A DNA stretch of 37,745 nt from Lachnospiraceae bacterium. GTDB lineage: Bacteria > Bacillota > Clostridia > Lachnospirales > Lachnospiraceae. Below, one piece after another: positions 33,537 to 37,745 of the stretch. Location: assembly GCA_029067205.1 (NCBI GenBank), contig JAIEEY010000242.1:1-37745 (forward strand), given 5' to 3'. The notes under the pieces were generated by a model. The model did no database searches. It had not been told where the DNA came from and saw only the letters and a list, made by a program, of their open reading frames with translations. Numbering within the stretch: position 1 is the stretch's first letter; each line of letters starts with the position of its first letter. Made by a program: the position numbers and the translations under genes.

Positions 33537-35255
33537 TTATTCCGCTGAAATAATATAAGAATAGATTGGCTGGCCGCCAAACTGGAGTTCCACATCGCAT
33601 CCGCCAAATTCGGCACGCACCAGATCTGCCAGTTTCTGTGCCTGCTCCTCCTTGATGATATCACCATAATAAATACTGATCAATTCGTATTCATCCGACA
33701 TCATTTCCTTAACCATGTTGAACGCAACGTCCTGCAAGTCAGTACCCACAGATAAGATCCCTTTATCCCCGATTCCCATAAAGTCTCCCTCATGGATTTC
33801 TTTGTCGTCAATCATGGTATCCCGCACCGCATATGTTACCTGTCCGGTTGCAACATGTTGTACTTCCTCAGTCATTACAGCCTCATTTTCCTCAATTGAA
33901 ACATCAGGAACATAATTGATAATGGCCGTGATACCTTGTGGAACTGTCTTAGTCGGGATTACAATGATATTTTTATCTGTTGTCAGCTGCTTTGCCTGGT
34001 TTGCCGCGAGGATAATATTTTTATTATTAGGAAAAATGAAAATATTATCTGCATCGATCTTCTCAATGGCATTGAGCATATCCTCCGTACTCGGGTTCAT
34101 CGTCTGACCGCCCTCAATAATATAATCAACACCCAGGGAACGGAAAATCTCATTCATGCCCTCACCGATGGAAACAGCAATAAATCCAGTATCCTTATGT
34201 TCAGATGAAACCACTCCACTGCCGTTCATGCCAGTTCCTGACTTGTTCGGAAGTTCTGTGCTCTGCATCTGCTTCTCCATCATGTCCGAAACCTTTTCAT
34301 CGCGCTCAAGCCGCATATTTTCAATAATAATCGTCGTGAGTGAACCATACCGCAGTGCCTTCTGCATCGCAAGTCCCGGATCATTTGTGTGTACATGCAC
34401 CTTGACGATCTCATCATCAGCCACAACAACGATCGAATCACCAATCGATGCGAGATACTCCTTGAAATCCATCTCCTGCTTGATATTGAATGGTTTGTTG
34501 AGCATAATCAAAAACTGTGTACAATAACAAAACTTGATCTCCGCGTTTGCCTGTGCCTCGATATTGGACGGCATCACACCCTTTTCCTCGGGACTGCCTG
34601 TTTTTGGTACCGCTTCTATGGACAGGTCAATCTCTTTGCCGAGGAATGCGTCATAGGCGCCCTTTAACACTTCCACAAGTCCCTGACCGCCGGAATCAAC
34701 TACACCCGCCTGCTTTAAAACAGGAAGCATTTCCGGCGTCTGGGCAAGGACGGCTTGCGCTTCCTTGATGATCTCACCGATAAAGATCTCCAAATCTCTC
34801 TCCCCCGCCATCGCAAGGTCGTTTGCCCTTTTCGCAGCACCCTTTGCCACGGTAAGGATCGTACCTTCCTTTGGTTTCATGACAGCCTTGTACGCCGTCT
34901 CGACTGCCTTGTCACAGGCAGATGCGAGAATTGCCACATTGATCTCATCATATTCCTTGATGACCTTGGTAAAACCCCTGAAAAGCTGTGACAGAATGAC
35001 ACCGGAGTTGCCCCTCGCACCCCTTAAAGATCCCGAGGAGATCGCCTTTGCAAGGGAGACCATATCCGGTTCCGCTATGGCAGCGACCTCTTTGGCAGCA
35101 GACATAATTGTCATAGACATATTCGTGCCAGTATCACCGTCGGGAACAGGGAAAACGTTCAATTCATTGATCCATTCTTTTTTATGCTCCAAATTCTTTG
35201 CTCCGGCGAGAAACATCTTTGATAGCATTTTCGCATCGATTATATTTAATCCCAC
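33537..35255 (-). CDS. fakA: DAK2-domain fatty acid kinase FakA (YloV)
   Basis: 572 residues. The DAK2 kinase domain holds VFPVPDGDTGTNMSMT, SLRGARGNSGVILSQLFRG and GVVDSGGQGLVEVLKGA (about residues 1-205); a middle domain contains EIVKVHVHTNDPG; the C-terminal FakA domain carries FIAVSIGEGMNEIFRSLGVD and IFIFPNNKNIILAANQA. FakA phosphorylates fatty acids bound to FakB/DegV proteins, and a DegV gene is nearby. The start is GTG at 35255, with GGAGG 10 nt upstream. It is 15 bp downstream of asp23/yloU, as in Bacillus. Confidence 0.93.
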   Translation of the reverse strand: MGLNIIDAKMLSKMFLAGAKNLEHKKEWINELNVFPVPDGDTGTNMSMTIMSAAKEVAAIAEPDMVSLAKAISSGSLRGARGNSGVILSQLFRGFTKVIKEYDEINVAILASACDKAVETAYKAVMKPKEGTILTVAKGAAKRANDLAMAGERDLEIFIGEIIKEAQAVLAQTPEMLPVLKQAGVVDSGGQGLVEVLKGAYDAFLGKEIDLSIEAVPKTGSPEEKGVMPSNIEAQANAEIKFCYCTQFLIMLNKPFNIKQEMDFKEYLASIGDSIVVVADDEIVKVHVHTNDPGLAMQKALRYGSLTTIIIENMRLERDEKVSDMMEKQMQSTELPNKSGTGMNGSGVVSSEHKDTGFIAVSIGEGMNEIFRSLGVDYIIEGGQTMNPSTEDMLNAIEKIDADNIFIFPNNKNIILAANQAKQLTTDKNIIVIPTKTVPQGITAIINYVPDVSIEENEAVMTEEVQHVATGQVTYAVRDTMIDDKEIHEGDFMGIGDKGILSVGTDLQDVAFNMVKEMMSDEYELISIYYGDIIKEEQAQKLADLVRAEFGGCDVELQFGGQPIYSYIISAE

Positions 35256-35270
35256 TTTTAGAAATCCTCC

Positions 35271-35627
35271 TTAATCAATCACTCGAACGCCCTCAACAAA
35301 GATGTTGATCTTTTCGATTTCGAGACCTGTGAAACTTTCCACTTTGTACTTTACATTGTTAATCAAATTGTCACACACAGTAATAATGCTTACGCCGTAT
35401 GCAACAATAACGTGAAAATCAAGAATTAATTTGTTGTTGACGATATTTACTGATATTCCATGGGTGATACTTTCCTTCATTAGCAGCTTCACCAAGCCAT
35501 CTTTCACGTTTACTGAGGCCATTCCGACAATACCAAAGCACTCAACAGCTACACTTCCGGCGTACTGGGCAATAACCTCAGGATCGATGTAGATATTACC
35601 CATGTGGGTATTCATAGATCCTTTCAT
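35271..35627 (-). CDS. Asp23/Gls24-family protein (YloU)
   Basis: 118 residues with the Asp23 pattern: NIYIDPEVIAQYAGSVAVEC, GIVGMASVNVKDGLVKLL, and the C-terminal NIFVEGVRVID. The family is linked with envelope homeostasis; this short form pairs with FakA. AAAAGGAGG lies upstream of the ATG. It is divergent from rpmB and heads the unit with fakA and recG. Confidence 0.94.
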   Translation of the reverse strand: MKGSMNTHMGNIYIDPEVIAQYAGSVAVECFGIVGMASVNVKDGLVKLLMKESITHGISVNIVNNKLILDFHVIVAYGVSIITVCDNLINNVKYKVESFTGLEIEKINIFVEGVRVID

Positions 35628-35640
35628 AGAAATCCTCCTT

Positions 35641-35661
35641 TTATTTCTAACAGTTCCTTGC
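35641..35661. repeat. Possible solo end of the inverted-repeat element family
   Basis: The sequence TTATTTCTAACAGTTCCTTG resembles the right terminus of the element ending at 15499 (TTATTTTTTACAGTTCCTTA). It covers only about 20 bp with no partner arm, so chance similarity or a decayed remnant are both possible. Confidence 0.3.
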
Positions 35662-35668
35662 TATAAAG

Positions 35669-35689
35669 AACATTAATGTTATTATTATA
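35669..35689 (-). promoter_or_regulatory. Promoter -10 and palindrome before asp23
   Basis: The -10 TATAAT lies at 35689-35684 (minus strand); the -35 region is weak. Directly downstream is the perfect 12-bp palindrome AACATTAATGTT (35669-35680), overlapping the expected start site, where a repressor could act. Confidence 0.45.
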
Positions 35690-35773
35690 ACCGTTTTTGG
35701 GAAAAAAGAAAACATGTATTTTAATAGAATTTCCATCATTTATGAAAATATTATTTTTTTTATGAAAAATAAC

Positions 35774-35802
35774 TTGCCAAAAGCTATTTTTTTTGATAAG
35801 AT
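35774..35802 (+). promoter_or_regulatory. SigA-type promoter of rpmB
   Basis: TTGCCA (35774-35779) and TAAGAT (35797-35802) have a 17-nt spacer that includes a T-run. It is placed about 50 nt before the rpmB ATG. Confidence 0.72.
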
Positions 35803-35851
35803 ATTAGCGTTGCGAGTCGAATGACTTAGATTAGTCGAGGAGGTGCTAACG

Positions 35852-36037
35852 ATGGCAAAGTGTGATATTTGTGGCAAAGGCGTTCATTTCGGTAATAACG
35901 TAAGCCATTCTCATAGAAGATCCAATGCAATTTGGAATTCCAATGTAAAAAGTGTTAAATGCAAAGTAAACGGAGCTGCTAAGAGAATGCATGTATGTAC
36001 AAGATGTCTGCGTTCTGGAGCTGTTGAGCGTGCATAG
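35852..36037 (+). CDS. rpmB: 50S ribosomal protein L28
   Basis: 61 residues from the ATG at 35852. It begins MAKCDICGKGVHFGNNVSHS with the L28 signature HRRSNAIWNSNVKSVK and ends in CTRC. The two Cys pairs (CDIC and CTRC) mark the zinc-binding form. The start follows GAGGAGGTG; an upstream in-frame ATG three codons earlier overlaps the RBS and is rejected. It is monocistronic, divergent from asp23/yloU as in Bacillus, with its own promoter and terminator. Confidence 0.98.
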   Translation: MAKCDICGKGVHFGNNVSHSHRRSNAIWNSNVKSVKCKVNGAAKRMHVCTRCLRSGAVERA

Positions 36038-36058
36038 CTAAAAGAGCATAATTTATTT

Positions 36059-36097
36059 GTAATAAAAAAAGAAGCGCCAAGCTTCTTTTTTTATTAC
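36059..36097. terminator. Bidirectional terminator rpmB / J-like protein gene
   Basis: A 17-bp stem of GTAATAAAAAAAGAAGC and its complement with a 5-nt loop ends in a T-run inside the stem on both strands. It sits between the convergent rpmB and the gene at 36119. Confidence 0.88.
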
Positions 36098-36118
36098 AGG
36101 AACCTCGAATACACTGCA

Positions 36119-36682
36119 TTAGCTTTCATAATACCGGCTTCTTATATTTTCATATTCTGTCTGAATGAGCAGTAATGTCTTCGTGTCGCCACATTTATTA
36201 TCTGGATGGAATATCTTCAACAATTCCTTATACCGCTTCCTCAAAGCAAGATCACTGTCAACTCCACGGAAAAAGCTTGTACTATCATAAGCACCGCATT
36301 CATATTGCTGATGCACTGGTTTTGGACCAGACATCTTCTGGCGTCTGTATTTGCTTTTTTCATGCTCAAAATTCAAGCGTTCACATTCCAATGCTTTTCT
36401 GTCAAGCGCAAGCTGCTGATAGGCGTCCTCGATAATCTTTTGTTTTTTGGCTATAAATATTTCATTGTCATCAAAACGTTTTTTGATCATCTTTTCACGC
36501 ACTTCGAGTGCATTTTTTTCACGCTCCAGTTTTCTCTTCAAATCCTGCAGCTCACGGCCAAGCTCCTGCAGCTCGTCCCTCTTTGCCTGAATTCTGACTT
36601 GCTCCTGAAACATCCATGTTTTCATCTTTTTGATGTCATCTGGTGCCTCAGCCTTCATGAGCTCCTCATCAAAATCCAACAT
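36119..36682 (-). CDS. Coiled-coil protein with C-terminal J-like domain
   Basis: 187 residues. Residues 20-115 form a long charged coiled coil (RDELQELGRELQDLKRKLER, NEIFIAKKQKIIEDAYQQL). The last 45 residues resemble the J-domain helix II, HPD loop and helix III: LRKRYKELLKIFHPDN (HPD at 159-161), then GDTKTLLLIQTEYENI. Helix I is missing or much changed (FFRGVDSD precedes). HPD is the DnaK-activating motif, so this may be a DnaK co-chaperone delivered through its coil, or a decayed J-domain with another role. It is convergent with rpmB. The function is unknown. Confidence 0.8.
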   Translation of the reverse strand: MLDFDEELMKAEAPDDIKKMKTWMFQEQVRIQAKRDELQELGRELQDLKRKLEREKNALEVREKMIKKRFDDNEIFIAKKQKIIEDAYQQLALDRKALECERLNFEHEKSKYRRQKMSGPKPVHQQYECGAYDSTSFFRGVDSDLALRKRYKELLKIFHPDNKCGDTKTLLLIQTEYENIRSRYYES

Positions 36683-36746
36683 ATTGATCTACTCCCTTTT
36701 GAAATTGAAACTATACTTCATGTTATCACAGTTATTCATAAAAGTT

Positions 36747-36887
36747 TTATTTACAGTCAAATAGATAATACCCTGTAATAATAAAAATTGCAATAAGTAT
36801 CAGACCAATCCATGTACTGCCGAGCACCAGCATAAAAAGCATGCCGACCGCAATCCAAAACAAAGTATAACCTATCAACTTACACAT
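36747..36887 (-). CDS. Small two-helix membrane protein (46 residues)
   Basis: From the ATG at 36887 the protein is MCKLIGYTLFWIAVGMLFML followed by a second hydrophobic stretch and the end GYYLFDCK. GGGGTG lies upstream; earlier in-frame Met codons (to 36938) are possible but less well placed. Two hydrophobic helices cover nearly all of it. Similar tiny proteins ending in an aromatic-LF-Cys pattern occur, from memory, in Lachnospiraceae. It lies between gerW and the J-like gene on the same strand. The role is unknown. Confidence 0.62.
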   Translation of the reverse strand: MCKLIGYTLFWIAVGMLFMLVLGSTWIGLILIAIFIITGYYLFDCK

Positions 36888-36960
36888 AACCATACACCCC
36901 GGCACATCTTTATTTATTATATGCAAGGTGCGATTCATTTATTAGTACTTTGCTGTCTCC

Positions 36961-37350
36961 TTACTCGTTTTCGGGAAAGGCTGTGCCGATTGCCTCCTCA
37001 TCACTTGGCATATCTTCCTTTTTGGAGGTAAACCGATCGATCAGGTCAGGAACCATATCAATGATCTTAGTGACAGTATCCTGATTTTTGATATTGACAA
37101 GTCTTACCTGTCCGTTCTTGATGACAAGCACCGCACTCGGAGACATCTTTCCAGTCATTCCGCCTGCCCCGCCGTTTTTCTTCTCTTGGGAAGAAGCTCC
37201 TGCCCCTACGCCAAACGTCACATCCACTAAAGGAATAATCGTCGTATCCCCTGCCTGTGTCGGCTCACCAACCACCGTTTTGGATGAGAGAAAGCTTTCC
37301 ATTCCCTGCATCATGGAATTTACTACTTCATTAAAACTATTATCAGACAT
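36961..37350 (-). CDS. gerW: GerW-family sporulation protein (YtfJ)
   Basis: 129 residues from the ATG at 37350 (GGAGG 6 nt upstream; an earlier Met has no RBS). Family features are FNEVVNSMMQGMESFLSSKT, VVGEPTQAGDTTIIPLVDVT, a Gly-rich stretch (GVGAGASSQEKKNGGAGGMT) and SPSAVLVIKNGQVRLVNI. GerW/YtfJ is a spore protein needed for germination with some nutrients in Bacillus. It directly follows a DUF2953 gene, as in the ytfI-ytfJ pair. It is evidence that the host is a spore former or descends from one. Confidence 0.93.
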   Translation of the reverse strand: MSDNSFNEVVNSMMQGMESFLSSKTVVGEPTQAGDTTIIPLVDVTFGVGAGASSQEKKNGGAGGMTGKMSPSAVLVIKNGQVRLVNIKNQDTVTKIIDMVPDLIDRFTSKKEDMPSDEEAIGTAFPENE

Positions 37351-37379
37351 TCTATACCTCCAAATCAAATGAATCCCAA

Positions 37380-37745
37380 TCAAATCCCGCCGCGCTTTAA
37401 ATGTTTGATCAATCGCTTGATATCCTTGTCAAAAAACAGAATGCAGGCAGCACGCGCAAATACAACTGCATTGACATGTCCCTGAAAAGAAAAATCCCCC
37501 TCGATGACAGAATGGTCAAATTCAGGCTGTATATCGATATTTCCCAGATGTAAGGAATAGAGCATTCCCCATACAGCAAGGACTTCCCCCATCACTGCCG
37601 GATCGTCAAAACCCAGATGAAGGTTTATTCGATATTTTCGTGGCAATATTTTTCCCAATATACACACACCCTGTTTCTGGCATGCTGCAAACGCCCGCTT
37701 TGTACTATCAAGTTGTAACACTTTCATGTAATATTTTATGTTATC
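37380..37745 (-). CDS. DUF2953 protein (YtfI-like), N-terminus outside window
   Basis: At least 121 C-terminal residues. The frame stays open to the right edge (DNIKYY before the Met at 37727), so the gene continues beyond the window. The signature KILPRKYRINLHLGFDDPAV, GEVLAVWGMLY, DIQPEFDHSVIEGDFSFQGH and the C-terminal DIKRLIKHLK fit DUF2953. The family usually has an N-terminal membrane segment, not visible here, and is paired with GerW, as it is here. The function is unknown. Confidence 0.88.
   Translation of the reverse strand, partial: DNIKYYMKVLQLDSTKRAFAACQKQGVCILGKILPRKYRINLHLGFDDPAVMGEVLAVWGMLYSLHLGNIDIQPEFDHSVIEGDFSFQGHVNAVVFARAACILFFDKDIKRLIKHLKRGGI

Noticed and set aside
36206-36778. 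Plus-strand open frame of 190 codons opposite the J-like gene
   Set aside because: It is a Leu/Phe-rich antisense shadow of a Lys/Glu-rich coiled coil, a common artefact.

Overview
The window is about 37.7 kb of moderately AT-rich DNA with dense, mostly minus-strand operons. The gene set points to a spore-forming Clostridia, most likely Lachnospiraceae: an L27 prepeptide with its Prp protease, a short HisG with HisZ, TIGR03960/TIGR03936-type radical SAM partners next to rng, YlbJ, GerW with a DUF2953 protein, DAK2/Asp23 next to recG, and coaD-rsmD. The genus cannot be fixed from this sequence alone. I saw no tRNA, rRNA, CRISPR array, prophage or insertion-sequence transposase.

Layout, low to high coordinates. 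(1) 1-1.5 kb: ribosomal operon rplU-prp-rpmA-obgE, minus strand, with a strong promoter and a structured L21 leader; obgE runs off the left edge. (2) 1.6-5.1 kb: an accessory block (AAA ATPase with PD-(D/E)XK nuclease domain, a 160-bp inverted-repeat element, a membrane-anchored protein, a CapA-like lipoprotein) between rng and rplU, which are often neighbours in related genomes. (3) 5.1-9.1 kb: radical SAM protein, its DUF2344 partner and RNase E/G. (4) 9.2-14.9 kb: hisZ-hisG-hisD-hisB with a secreted GH25 lysozyme as the apparent last gene; the his promoter overlaps the recU stop codon. (5) 14.9-20.9 kb: recU, an RluA-type pseudouridine synthase, a membrane protein, a short-chain dehydrogenase, a YgiQ-like radical SAM protein and an RsuA-type pseudouridine synthase. 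(6) 20.9-29 kb: ylbJ on the plus strand, converging on a long minus-strand unit parE-parC-rsmD-coaD-coiled-coil protein-amidase. (7) 29-31.3 kb: pta on the plus strand with a perfect CcpA cre-like site, and a DegV/FakB-type protein facing it across a strong hairpin. (8) 31.4-36 kb: recG, fakA-like DAK2 gene and asp23/yloU, divergent from rpmB, as in the Bacillus rpmB-yloU-yloV...recG region. (9) 36-37.7 kb: a coiled-coil/J-like protein, a tiny membrane protein, gerW and a partial DUF2953 gene.

The least explained signal is a 65-bp two-hairpin repeat present three times, each copy ending at the Shine-Dalgarno and ATG of an unrelated gene (hisD, the RluA-type synthase, the SDR). A second dispersed family of inverted-repeat elements occurs at 3.2 kb and 15.4 kb, with a possible solo end at 35.6 kb; the 15.4 kb copy supplies the stop codon of the pseudouridine synthase. 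Other points of interest are the tandem duplication in the lysozyme binding domain, the cre site downstream of the pta promoter, and an RNase E/G that ends before the usual zinc-link.
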